Source: Diphasiastrum complanatum (lineage: Eukaryota > Streptophyta > Lycopodiopsida > Lycopodiales > Lycopodiaceae). From it: a DNA stretch of 64,000 nt. A program made the position numbers and the translations under genes. Location: the NCBI GenBank assembly GCA_029204225.1, contig CM055105.1, positions 13,533,721 through 13,597,720 of the forward strand, written 5' to 3'. Below are positions 12,362-22,300 of this stretch, one piece after another. The notes under the pieces were generated by a model, which saw only the letters and a program-made list of their open reading frames with translations, was not told the DNA's origin and did no database searches. Each line of letters starts with the position of its first letter. The first letter of the stretch is position 1.

Positions 12362-13222
12362 TCATTCGCCTTTCTCTCGTATAGGATTGCAAGGGAATCT
12401 CGTTCGTGGATCGTTTGTGTTTGTGAACCGTTGGTCTTCGTCTTCATTGACTTTTGTGTTTACGAAACTCATCGTGTTTCGTGTCTTCAGATGTTCGAAT
12501 TCGCAAAGATGCTCGTCATCGTCTTCGCTGACTTTCGTGTTCGCAAAACTCGTCGTGTTTCGTGTCGAGGGGGTGGAAGCTAGCAAGGCTTTGTGTTCAG
12601 AAACACTTTGTTTCTTCAGCTCCCTCTCAAAGCATGGTAGCCTTATGATCCCAAGACTGCTCCTTTGTCTCTCAAAGAGTCCTTTGTCCAAAGCCTTTGT
12701 AAAGATGTCAACAACCATATCTTTTGTTCCGATGAAGGTAGTCTGCATCATCTTCTTCTCAATCAGATCCCTGATCAAGTGATACTTGATCGCAATGTGA
12801 TTCGTCTTGGAATGGAACACGGGATCCTTCGTGAGGTGTATTGCAGATGTGTTGTCCATCTGCAAGACCAGTGGCTCACTCCTTGTTTCGCCCAATTCGT
12901 CCAGGAACTGCCTTAGCCAAATTATTTTGTTGGCCATCTTTGTTGTTGCTACGTACTCTGCTTCGCAGGACGACAGGGCTACAATGGTCTGCTTCTTGTT
13001 GACCAAGAGAACTGCTGCTCCTGATGCGATGGTGCATCCTCCTGAAACACTTTTACAGTTGTCTCTGAGAGATGCCCAGCTGGCGTCGCTGTAGGAAAGT
13101 ATCCTGAGACCTGCACCACGACAATAACACAAGCCATAATCCCTCGTTAATTGAAGATTTTTCCAAATTCGTTTTGCAATCTTCCAATGTGTCGAGCCTG
13201 GATTCGTGCAAAATTGGCTCAT
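12362..13222 (-). pseudogene. Copia element II RNase H with repetitive tail
   Basis: An open frame of 286 codons covers the Copia RNase H: YSDASWASLRDNCKSVSGG, LSSCEAEYVATT, QMDNTSAIHLTKDPVFHSKT and DIFTKALDKGLF are all present, with the catalytic D, E and D visible. After the usual end (LGIIRLPCFERELKKQ) the frame continues for about 85 residues. That tail contains an imperfect repeat (TRNTTSFANTKVSEDDDEH then TRNTMSFVNTKVNEDEDQ) which lies in the 3' leader before the LTR and is probably untranslated in origin. It overlaps the preceding RT frame by four bases with a frameshift. Confidence 0.85.
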
Positions 13223-14535
13223 CCTGAATACTGCAAAGCAATATCAGGATGTGTGTTGTCTGCAAGGTACATCAGTGAATCTATCAGCCTTCTGTAGGGA
13301 GTGAGATGCATCTGTTCTCTTTCTTCCTCAGTCTTTGGACAATCGTCATTTGCTAGCATCGTGCCTGCGAGCATTGGAGTGTTCGCTCCTTTGCAGTTCA
13401 GCATCCCAAAATCCTCTAGGATCTTCTGGGTGTATCTGGACTGGTGAAGGTATAACTTGCCTTCCTCATAGTCCCTTTCAATTTGTAAGCCTAGGTAACA
13501 CCTGGCTTCTCCTAGATCTACTATCTCGAAATGCTTCAAGATGTCTGTCTTTACTTCAGCAATTAGCTGCTCACTCTTGCAAAGTTTCAGAGTGTCGTCC
13601 ACATATATAGCCACTATGATGATCTGCCCATCTGTAACTCTGACATACACATTGAAGTCAGCCAACAGAGGCTTGAATTCCAATGATTTTAGGGCCTGAT
13701 CCTTTTTCTTATACCATTGTCGGGCTTATTGCTTCAGACCATAGATGCTTCTATGCATTATGTATACATAGTCAGGAAGTGAATTCGAGACAAATCTTGG
13801 GGGTTGATCCATGTAGACCTCTTCGTCTAATTCGCCACGCAAGAAGGCTGTCTTCTCATCCACAATGTGGATCCTGAGGTCATAAGCTGCTGCATATGCG
13901 AACAACAATTGTAGGGACGAATGTTTGACGACATGAGAGAAGGTTTCAGAATAGTCAATATCGTATCTCTGAGAGAAACCCTTCGCTACCAGTCTTGTCT
14001 TGTATTTCGTCACACTCCCGTCCGGTCCATATTTGAGTTTGAAAACCCATTTGCATTTGACAGTCTTGCGCTTATGAGGTAATGGCTCCAACGTCCATAC
14101 CTGGTTCTTCCTCATGGACTCCATCTCTTTGTTCATAACTTGGATCCATTTGTCCTTTTCTGGACCTTCAATCGCCTCTTCGAATGTCTGTGGTTCGCCA
14201 CTCAACCCGCAAAATTCTTCTGATGTGAAAGTTGAGCTGCTTGGCACAAATCTCGCTAGTGCTCTTTGTGGTCTTGTTGACCTTCTGGGAGATCCTCCTG
14301 GAACAGCTATGCCTTTGCCCTTGTCTACTGTGCTCGGTCCGAAACCATCTTGGTTTACAAGAACTGCGGTGGCAGGCTGCCTCTCGAATCTCTCTTCGTC
14401 TGATTCGTGGTTCGAATGGGAGGCGACTCGAAAATCTTTGTTTTCGTATTCGTCCTCTGCTCCCTCTAACGTTGGCGGCAGGTCATAGTACTGTTTTTCT
14501 AGAACTTCATAGCTAACAGGGTCTTTGTCGGCCAT
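13219..14535 (-). pseudogene. Copia element II reverse transcriptase
   Basis: Two frames, 14,535-13,726 and 13,683-13,219, together give a nearly full Copia RT. The first holds the pre-RT linker (RRSTRPQRALARF), KRKTVKCKWVFKLKYGPDGS, VVKHSSLQLLFAYAA, EVYMDQPPRF and SIYGLKQ. The second holds the catalytic loop IIIVAIYVDDTLKL, DLGEARCYLGLQI, the palm end LHQSRYTQKILEDFG and YRRLIDSLMYLAD. A stop and short frame change near 13,700 separate them. It is closely similar to the fragment at 45.6-46.6 kb, so the two belong to one family. Confidence 0.88.
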
Positions 14536-14592
14536 TGTCCAATTGGTTGCATTCGAGATGATGACCCCTATTATTGCTCTATGATGACTTGT

Positions 14593-15290
14593 CTAGTAGA
14601 GTGCCATTGAGTTCATGTGGCAGAGTCTTCTATGCCACAGAGTGTCTGGCGAGTCGTCATGAGTCTGATGCACTTGATTTGCAAGTAGGCGTACCTTCAG
14701 ATGATATAGATTCTCTTTTCTTCTGCCTTGAGCAATGAGTGTGCTGGTGCTGGCATCAATCATGTTGCGTGCTTCGTTAGAAAACGTCACACACATCCCT
14801 GCATCTGCTATTCTTACTATAGAGAGCAAGTCTTGCTACAGAGTTGGCACGAATAGAACGTCTTCAAGTCGTCTGTTTGGATCCATCTCCAAGAACTATG
14901 AATCTTGAGAGATTTGCACTTCTGAGATCAGACATGATTTGTCTTGATGTCACGAAGTGCGAGGTGGCTCCCGAATCCAGGATCACCTCGTGCGTGTCAG
15001 ATGTTGATGCTGCACACACATCTTCACAGATGTAGGCGGTCGAACAATTTTTGTTCGTTCTTTCTTCACCCATCTTCGAGCTCTCAGGCTCCTCGACATA
15101 GGAAGAACTATTATCGTTCTCCTGTCTGTTTTGTGCTGATCCATTTCTTGGGTTCTGGCGGCAATCCATGGCTGCATGACCCTTCTTATGGCAATGGATA
15201 CACTCAATCTTGGGGTTGAGCCAGCAAGTATCTGCTATATGCCCGTCTCTTCTGCATCTCATGCAGGTCTTCTTGTCGCCATCTTGTCGT
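14593..15290 (-). pseudogene. Copia element II zinc knuckle, protease and pre-integrase
   Basis: The 15,262-14,864 frame contains two zinc-knuckle-like motifs: CRRDGHIADTC preceding CIHCHKKGHAAMDC. After a Ser/Asn/Glu-rich linker comes the aspartic protease site (VILDSGATSHFVTS). The next frame, 14,829-14,593, holds the pre-integrase domain (LWHRRLCHMNSMALY). From there the sequence passes within about 60 bases to the pre-RT linker, so the integrase catalytic core is deleted. Confidence 0.85.
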
Positions 15291-15529
15291 TTTGACCTTC
15301 CTTTGGTCTTCCAGTTGCTTTTGCTGGTCCCCTCTGCTTGCTGGTCACGGTCCTGTCTCTAATTCAGCTCCCTCTTAGGCTTGAGCTATTTCTTTGATTT
15401 TTCTTTGTTGCTGTAGAGGGCCTGGTCAGAACCATCTTTGTGATCAAGATGCTCTCTGGCCTCGACTTCCTCTCGATTCTCGACAATCGCCTTTTCGAGG
15501 TTCGCGGTAGGATCTTTTGTGAGTAGGGT

Positions 15530-16033
15530 TCATGTCGTCTGGAAATATCTGGGTAAGGCTCTCAACAGATATGTGAGCTGCTTCTCAGCTGATACTGCAT
15601 TCTTTGCTCCTGAGTTGTGTAGTGATAGAAACAGATCCTTCATCTTTCTCACGAAAGAGGTGAGGTCTTTTCCATCCCATTGCAGATTCGTTAGCTGATC
15701 TTCCAGCATCATAATCTGACTTCTTGATTTCGTTTGAAATCTTGTGAGCAATGTATCCCACATCTCCTTAGCTTTGGAGAGTGTAGCCAGGTCAAGTGTA
15801 AGGCTATCTTTGATGGAAGATGATAGCAAGGCTACTGCCTTGTCGTTTTTCTCCCTCCATTTGCGTAGCTCCTTGCCTGTTGTCGTAGGCATTTCTTCTG
15901 TGCCATCCACCCAGGGGAAGAGTCCTTCGACCTTGAGTATCAAAGATGTCTTAACTTTCCAGGATAAAAAGTTAGATCCTGAAGAATTAAGTATAGTGCA
16001 GATCTTGTTCTGCATGTTGCTGATTGAAGCCAT
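15530..16033 (-). pseudogene. Copia element II gag
   Basis: A 167-codon frame starts MASISNMQNKICTILNSSG, 98 bases inside the primer-binding site, and shows the Copia gag layout: GSNFLSWKVKTSLILKVEG, KWREKNDKAVALLSSSI, and a UBN2 helix bundle (AKEMWDTLLTRFQTKS, LTSFVRKMKDLFLSL). It stops at 15,530; the frame can be followed beyond (NLEKAIVENREEVEAREHL) toward the zinc knuckles at 15,260. Gag would form the virus-like particle that packages element RNA. Only point mutations break it. Confidence 0.85.
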
Positions 16034-16130
16034 TGCTTTTTGAAGTCTATTTTTCTTGTCGTTTGCTTGATTGTCTAAATGCTTGGCCTCCTGGATCTGC
16101 TAGCTTCTCGGCTATGTCAGAATATGACAG

Positions 16131-16178
16131 GTGGCTCTGATACCACTGAAGAGAATCGAGTCAGCGCTCCGATACCAC
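16131..16178 (-). other. Duplicated primer-binding site, element II
   Basis: The inner site reads TGGTATCAGAGCCAC on the minus strand (16,131-16,145), a perfect initiator-Met match. An outer site TGGTATCGGAGCG lies 32 bases further out (16,165-16,177). The 32-bp unit repeats the LTR end (CGATTCTCTTCA versus CGATTCTCATCA) together with the site. Confidence 0.85.
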
Positions 16179-16930
16179 TGATGAGAATCGTGAGAAGAAA
16201 AATTCACGAAACATTCATGACTCTCCTTCGAGATTCGGATGGAGTTCAAATGCGTTTGCTGGACACTGCCAGCTAAAACACTCCTACAATCCTCCAAAGG
16301 GTAGTCAGGTACTACTGATCTACATTCATAAAATTAATATAGCATTCGACTTCATTTCAACTAAGGTGCAGAATTCAAGGGGAACAAGAAAACTCAGACA
16401 TATTAAAATAAACAGCATAAGCATTCGACATTCAAGATCAGACACAACCAAAAAATAATCTATATTGATTTTCTCTGGTTTCTGCAGGGCATTGCATGCA
16501 AATCCACACAGTGCATTGGCGTGAGAGAAGCACGATTCTCTCACGAGTAGTAGTCTCGCTTTACTAGCGGACAATCGGATCTTCTAATCCTAGACAGAAT
16601 TGTCTTCTCGCACGCAAGCGGAGCTTCTGTTTGTGTTCGTCTTCTGCTTACTAGCATCAAACTCCTTCTTGTTTTTCTTTTTCTTTTTACTTTTTGTTAC
16701 ACACTGTGTATCCTATTGATATATGTCAAGTATTATTCAGTAAGTACAGTCTCTCTATGCAAATCTAAGATTAGAGTGATTAACCATCTACAACTAACCA
16801 GAGAATTACAAGAGTGGCAGTTTAGCCATGATCTAGGGAGTATCTGCTGACGTCATGCCATCAAGTCAGATCTTTGTACTTTTGGTACTTGCGTGATCTC
16901 TGGTGGTACTCCTTGGAGCACGAGGACATA
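16179..16930 (-). repeat. Copia LTR shared by elements II and III
   Basis: This copy matches 11,579-12,330 with scattered substitutions. It is the 5' LTR of element II, but on its outer side (to 17,218) it carries the same element 3' leader found next to the other LTR. It is therefore also the 3' LTR of element III. The tgacgtca palindrome is kept at 16,848-16,855. Confidence 0.75.
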
Positions 16931-17640
16931 ACAAGTTTCGTTTCCACCGTTGGTCTCGTTTACCTCCTTCGTCTTTCTCTCGTATAGGACCGCAAGGGAA
17001 TCTCGTTCGTGGATCGTTCGTGTTCGCGAACTGTTGGTCTTCGTCTTTGTTGACTTTTGTGTTCGCGAAACTCGTCGTGTTTTGTGTCTTCAGATGTTCG
17101 AGTTCGTGAAGATGCTCGTCATCATCCTCGTTGACTTTCGTGTTCGCGAAACTCATCATGTTTCGTGTCGAGGGGGTGTAAGCTAGCAAGGCTTTGTGTT
17201 CAGAAACACTTTGTTTCTTCCGATATATTCTCCATCGTTGTCTGACCTGAGTGTCTTAATCGTCCTTCCAGTCTCCTTCTCTGCACGCTCCTTGAAGATT
17301 CTGAAGCAGTTGAAGGCTTCTGATTTCTTCTTTATTAAATACACCATGGTCCTTCTGGAAAATTCATCAATAAAGGTTATATAATACTTGGCATCCTTCA
17401 GCAAAGGATTTTTCATCGGGCCACAAATATCTGAATGTACAACATCTAGCAATCCTCTAGCAATGTGTTGATGGCTTGATTTAAAAGGTTTCCTAGTCTG
17501 TTTACCAACTAGACAGTCTTGACAGACAGGTAACTCGACTCTTTCACGAGGATAATCGAGATCAAGAACAATAGATTGTCTAGACATTCATTGTATAGCA
17601 ATATGATTTAAATGACCAAGTCTACAACGAAGGTTTCTGG
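16931..17640 (-). pseudogene. Copia element III: integrase core joined to 3' leader
   Basis: The frame 17,587-17,219 encodes the integrase zinc-binding end and catalytic core: LPVCQDCLVGKQTRKPFKSS, VVHSDICGPM, YYITFIDEFSRRTMVYL and LRSDNDGEYIG, with two catalytic Asp residues visible. At 17,218 it switches abruptly to the 3' leader shared with element II (12,619 and leftward), so RT and RNase H are deleted. Text upstream of 17,587 continues weakly to about 17,640 (NLRCRLGHLNHIAIQ-like pre-integrase), then is lost. Confidence 0.82.
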
Positions 17641-17872
17641 TACTATATAGGCCAAATCTTACCAAAATAGTGATTTTCTAAGGGATTTTCCATCAAAAAA
17701 TATTGTGCTTCCTTTTTTCCATGCTGATGACTTTCTTACTTTTGCTCATCAGTCTTTTCTCAATTTTTGCTTTTCTTTTCTTTTCTCTTTTTTTAACTGT
17801 CTTTTTCCAAAAAAACTCAACAATTTAAGTACAAAAACAAAAAATTGAAAAACAAATAAAATTAAAAAACTA

Positions 17873-18334
17873 TTGAGATCAGGCTTGCTGGCAGAACACG
17901 CCATAGTTCAGAATTTCCTTCACTTCATATGGGCCTTCACCGGTAAACTTCAACTTGCCCTTGATCAGCTTGGTTTTGTACATCAATGCAAGATCTCCTG
18001 CTTTCAGATCTTTTTTGTGCAATCAACTATCGTGCCATGCCTTGCGGCAAGCTTTCTCTGTTGCTAAGGTATGAACTGCCATCAATCGAGTTTCACATAA
18101 CTTGTGCAACGCTTCATGATGGAGTTGTAAAGACTTATCAGCATTTAATCGTTCCTTTGCTGCTATGCGTAAGGATGGGATTAAAAATTCAATCGACATG
18201 ACAACATCTTGACCATAAACCAGTTGAAAAGGTGTTTGATTTGTACTATTTTTGTAAGCGGTTCTGAATGTCCATAACGCTGCATACAGTTTATATTTCC
18301 AATCAGACCGACTCGCTTCAATTGTCTTTGTCAT
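17873..18334 (-). pseudogene. Gypsy integrase C-terminal fragment
   Basis: The minus strand from 18,334 reads SDWKYKLYAALWTFRTAYK, QTPFQLVYGQDVVMSIEF and RIAAKERLNADKSL, the end of a Ty3/Gypsy integrase core and following helices. A stop at 18,023 is followed in another frame by DLKAGDLALMYKTKLIKGKLKF to 17,890. No LTR or chromodomain is attached. Confidence 0.75.
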
Positions 18335-18339
18335 AATGG

Positions 18340-19965
18340 TGCAAAAAATCTTATTATATTTCCTTAACTCTTTGTTTATTGACCATTACTCAAACATCAT
18401 GGCTATATCTCTAGCATACACTCAACTTTTTGTAGCATACATGCACCATCGCTTTTGTTGACACTCGTTTATCGTAGCAAATATCCTCGACCCAAAATTC
18501 ACAGCAAAAGGGTAAAAAAGAATTACATGGACGATATATCTAAACCAGGAGCAAATTTTATTCTCGATACTCCTTGAGCATACAATACAATAAAAAACAG
18601 TTTTTGCAAGGGTGGTGCAAAGCGGTCTTCCCAATTCTGCAGGTGCTTTGTCATTATTTATAATGTTCATAAATGTAAGTATCACTCCAAGGTATTACAT
18701 TTTCAATAGATCTTTAATTTAAACATGTATACTTGCATTGTAGATATATTATACATCTGTTCACAAATGAGGAGGATGGAATTTTTGATTCATTTGCTGA
18801 TACTAGCAATTTGAGAGTCGAGGTAGTTCAGTCAAACAAGCATTACGTGTGCCTGGAGAGAGACGAGGAGATATATGACCATTTCCCTCCAAGATCAAAG
18901 AGAGTTGCAAGGCAAGTTAAAATGCAACGCTTTAAATTTAGAGCACTTCATGTATATTGTTGGTTGGAAAGAGCATTTCAAGAGCCAAAAGAGACAAGAA
19001 GATGATTCACTCTTTGCAATTGTTGACCTCACTTTATCAATAAACATTCACTTCCACTATGAGCATAAGGAGTCATGGTTTTGGGCTACAGGAGCATCTC
19101 AAAGTCTCATCCACACCCTTTGAGAATATGCTGAAGGCCCAGGGGCCAAGGGGCAAGTTTTTTAAAAAAATAGAATACTTTTTATTTTTTGAAATTTTTT
19201 TCCTAGTCTTCTCACTTTCATGTGCTATGTGCCAACATTTTATTAGGTTTCCACTTGAAAATTATGACAAGAATGCTCACAAAAAAAATTGGTTCTAAAT
19301 TTAAACCAACATTATGCTTTTTTAAAATTGCTTAAAAAATACTAATCAAATTTGAGCACTTGGCATTACACCTCACCAAGCTTGGAATTTGATGTGCACC
19401 CCTACCTTTCACCTCGACGGGCTTTTTTCTTTTTTACCTTTCAAGTGACATCTATAATGCAAGGGTACCTTTCAAATAAATAAAATATGAACCTTTTAAC
19501 CACTTATACACATATTCTTAGTATATTTTACAATAAAATTTTAAAAAAGTTACCTTTCAAATGGAAGGGCAATTTTTATGTTTGGCATTCATATGAAATT
19601 TTTGCCATTCTTTGAAAGGCAGACTAGGCTGTGACTTTGACGTGCATTGCACCTTGCAAATGCAGCTTGCACCTCCCATTGAAAATCATGAGGCCATGTT
19701 GCAAATGGGAAGTTAGGAAGTTGATCATTGCTACTATTACCGCAATGGATACCTGCTGCATATTATGCCCATTCTCAAATGAATTAAAAAGCAAAAAATG
19801 CATGCGTTTTTATCAAAGGCAGATTTTGCTTTCTTTTTTTTTTTCTGCCTGTCTGTGTCCGTCCGTACGGATTGCGTACAGCTGCCACGTGGCACATTTG
19901 TGTTGGTCAGTCAAAGTCAAACCTACCTATTATGCTTCGTAATGTGCTTCTGAAAAATTTCAGGT
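18340..19965. other. No recognisable gene
   Basis: AT-rich sequence. The plus frame 18,733-19,005 (90 codons) has ordinary composition but no domain I recognise, and a second frame overlaps it; I do not call it a gene. Several short repeats in 19,440-19,620 (acctttcaa/aaatgg types) look like decayed non-coding DNA. A string at about 19,708-19,738 recurs at 20,199-20,229. Confidence 0.4.
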
Positions 19966-19975
19966 ATCCATTACG

Positions 19976-20118
19976 CAGTGGAAGGAGCCAGGCAAAGGCC
20001 ATTATGCCCGGTTCGGCTTTCCAAAAAAAATTAGGCTCTGCCCCTCCGAGCCTCGCCCAAATTTTTTTGGAAATCCTTACCGGGCATAATGGCTTCTGCG
20101 CGGCTCATTCCATAATAC
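19976..20118. repeat. MITE-like hairpin (about 140 bp)
   Basis: Two arms form a long imperfect inverted repeat. The core gccattatgcccgg (19,998-20,011) is exactly complementary to ccgggcataatggc (20,080-20,093). The match extends outward (ggaaggagcc versus ggctcattcc) and inward (ttccaaaaaaaatt versus aatttttttggaa), with a small GC-rich loop near 20,040-20,050. This fits a miniature inverted-repeat or foldback element; no clear target duplication was found. Confidence 0.7.
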
Positions 20119-20470
20119 ATTGAATGCACAACAAAAACTCTTTAGTGGTACTAGGAGGGCTCTCATTAGAGAGTGCACAGTAGAGGCACCTGCAATGGGA
20201 AGCTAGTAAGTTGATCATTGCTACTAGTAAGATTGAATGCACAATACAAATCTTTAGTGGTACTAGGAGGGCTCTCATTAGAGAGTCCACAACAGAGGCA
20301 CTTGCAATGCCTTGCTGCACAGGTCTCACACCATCCAAGGGGAGAGATAGATTTTTTCTCCCTTAGCTTCATCCATCACCATTGGATGGATTGGGCCAGC
20401 ACTACAGTGTTCCACACCATCGAAGGGGAGAAATATATTTTTTTTCTCCCTTAGCTTCATCCATCACGGC
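20118..20470. repeat. Two sets of direct repeats
   Basis: Set 1: a block of about 60-85 bp beginning ttgaatgcacaa occurs at about 20,119 and again from about 20,230 (core tttagtggtactaggagggc in both). Set 2: a block of about 55 bp beginning cacaccatc.aaggggaga and ending cttcatccatcac occurs at about 20,327-20,378 and 20,411-20,466. Overlapping frames across them are not believable genes. Confidence 0.8.
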
Positions 20471-20479
20471 TCCGCATAA

Positions 20480-20660
20480 TTTTAGCACCGTGACGGGTGC
20501 TGCCACGCGCCAGGGTGCGCTAGCAAGGGGCTGGGCCCACTGGGCTGTGGTGGGCGCTGCCGAGCAGGCCGGGCATGCGGTGCTGGGCAGGCCACATTGG
20601 CACGGGCAAGCGTGGGTGGCGCCGGGCAAGCAATGGGCGGCGTTGGGCACCTTTACACCC
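20480..20660. other. GC-rich block
   Basis: About 180 bases of GC-rich sequence with repeated gggca/gggcgc strings stand out in otherwise AT-rich DNA. Frames on both strands stay open mainly because of composition; no protein family is recognised. It lies about 0.9 kb upstream of the ataxin-3 gene. Confidence 0.5.
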
Positions 20661-20773
20661 ACACACATGCAGGTAACGGGAAAAATTTGGTTATATATTC
20701 ACTGTGAGTAATCTCACAAGAAAGCTTATGGGATAAATACTGCTTGCCCAGCACGTGGCACCTGGGCAACCAG

Positions 20774-20795
20774 TTTTTTTTTTTTTTTTTTTTTT
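20774..20795. repeat. Poly-T tract (22 bp)
   Basis: An uninterrupted T run between two stretches that share a gcacgtg/gacacgtg-type context. Could be the A tail of a minus-strand retroposed sequence, but no source gene is seen. Confidence 0.7.
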
Positions 20796-21062
20796 AAGAA
20801 AGCAAAAAACTAGCGCACCCTGACACGTGCCAGCATCACCATTAAAATGGAGTGGGCGATCGCGAGTGTCCTGTCCCTTGTCCCTGGAGTGCACTCCTTA
20901 AAGCATTCCCCTAGTAGGAGGGGGTGGAATTCCAAATAAAGACAAATCTCATCACATATATCCCAGGTCCCACCCACCTTTTCATTTGCTTCAGCATTCC
21001 ACTTAACACAAAACTTTCATCACTTTCTTTTTTCTTTTCAGCAAAACCAAAACCATAACTCT

Positions 21063-21066
21063 TTTC

Positions 21067-21110
<44 letters not shown>
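21063..21110. repeat. CT microsatellite upstream of ataxin-3 gene
   Basis: A (CT)n tract with one interruption about 400 bases before the start codon. CT-rich tracts are common in plant promoters and 5' leaders; a promoter role is inferred only from position. Confidence 0.8.
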
Positions 21111-21113
<3 letters not shown>

Positions 21114-21511
21114 CGATCTCCTCTCTCTTGCATCTCTCGCTCGCCTGCCTGCCTGGGAAGGAAGGAGCATTGGCAGCAATCAATCAACTATTTTAGTATA
21201 TTCCTCTACGTTGGTCCCGATCCATGGAGCCCAGAATCTGAAACAGATTTTCGAGGACAAGATTGTGACTGCTGCTAGCAACCGCACACGCATCTTTCAA
21301 CAGTAGATTGTGTTTAGATTTGCGTTGCATTTTACTCCCACGTTATGACAGTGTCCATCTTCTTGACATAGTCGCTACGTCAACATAGGCACATTCCTTG
21401 CTTGACTATATGCATATTCTTGGTACAAAGTAAAAACCCTAGACTGCCTGCCACCCACATTCTTTCTTGCTATTGCTTGGTTTTGAAACACCGCTCTCAC
21501 CAAAACTGAAG

Positions 21512-22300
21512 ATGGAAAGCTCACAAAGTAGCGGTTTGCTTTATCACGAGGTGCAGGAGGCAAGATTATGTGCGGTCCATTGCCTGAATGCGGTTCTGCA
21601 GGGTCCTTTCTTTTCAGAAGTGGAGCTTGGTACCATAGCCAAAGAGTTGGACGATCGTGAGCGAGAAGTGATGCGTGCAAGGGGGGAGCAGACAACCGAT
21701 TACCTGCGCTATATATCGGAGGGGTCATCCAACGTGGCTCTTGATGGCAATTTCAGCATTCAAGTTGTTGAGAAAGCTTTGGGTGCATTGGATTTGAAGT
21801 GTGTGTCCTTGGAGGCTCCGGAAGCAGAGGAAGCTCGAGCAGCGCCTCATAACCAGAACGCCTTTATTTGTAATCTGCAAGAACATTGGTTCGCCATTCG
21901 AAAAGTCTCAAATGAATGGTACAATTTCAACAGCCTATATGCTGCCCCTGAGCATCTTTCCAATTTCTACTTATCGGCTTACCTTGATTCTCTTAAGGAA
22001 AATGGTTGGAGCATCTTTGTTGTGGTTGGTGAATTACCGAATGCTTCCTTGCTGAGAAACTCCGACTCAGACAGCCGTTTTGGTAGGTGGCTTACTCCTC
22101 AGCAAGCGTCTGCTCTGCTCGAGTCTGCCAATGAAGCTGAGCAAAGAGCTGATCCTTCGCTAGAAGCTGCATTAGCAGCAAGTTTGGCTGATTATTCCGG
22201 CTTTCCACAAAGTCCAGGCTTCTCTGATCAGGACTCTTCTGAACTGGCTGCCGCCCTTGCAGCTAGCTTGGCGGATGTTAGGCCACCTTTGAAAGAATAG
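21512..22300 (+). CDS. ATX3: Ataxin-3-like deubiquitinase (Josephin domain)
   Basis: A single open frame encodes 262 aa. Residues about 7-175 form a Josephin domain, a cysteine protease that cleaves ubiquitin chains. The catalytic triad is visible: C20 (in EARLCAVHCLNAVLQ), H125 (in NLQEHWFAIR) and N140 (in WYNFNSLYAAP); Q15 fits the oxyanion position. All four are offset by six from human ataxin-3 (Q9, C14, H119, N134). Two UIM-like helices follow, at about 214-228 (SLEAALAASLADY) and 242-256 (SELAAALAASLADV), which should bind ubiquitin chains; no polyglutamine tract is present. An upstream in-frame ATG at 21,467 is rejected because it precedes the conserved family start. The length is similar to other plant members and the frame has no defect. 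No intron is seen, so it may be an intronless gene or an old retrocopy. It likely acts in cytosol and nucleus. Confidence 0.92.
   Translation: MESSQSSGLLYHEVQEARLCAVHCLNAVLQGPFFSEVELGTIAKELDDREREVMRARGEQTTDYLRYISEGSSNVALDGNFSIQVVEKALGALDLKCVSLEAPEAEEARAAPHNQNAFICNLQEHWFAIRKVSNEWYNFNSLYAAPEHLSNFYLSAYLDSLKENGWSIFVVVGELPNASLLRNSDSDSRFGRWLTPQQASALLESANEAEQRADPSLEAALAASLADYSGFPQSPGFSDQDSSELAAALAASLADVRPPLKE

Noticed and set aside
18733-19005. 90-codon plus frame as a small gene
   Set aside because: No recognised domain, an overlapping frame of equal length, and no gene context.
20118-20470. CRISPR-like array
   Set aside because: Only two copies of each repeat, with irregular spacing, in plant DNA.
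20382-20711. Overlapping plus and minus frames of about 90-110 codons
   Set aside because: They lie across direct repeats and a GC-rich block, with Ala/Gly/Trp-rich translations caused by composition.
20911-21183. Minus-strand frame rich in Arg-Glu
   Set aside because: It reads through the CT microsatellite upstream of the ataxin-3 gene.
21467-21511. Upstream in-frame ATG for the ataxin-3 gene
   Set aside because: The 15 added residues precede the conserved start, and the catalytic spacing fits the family with the ATG at 21,512.
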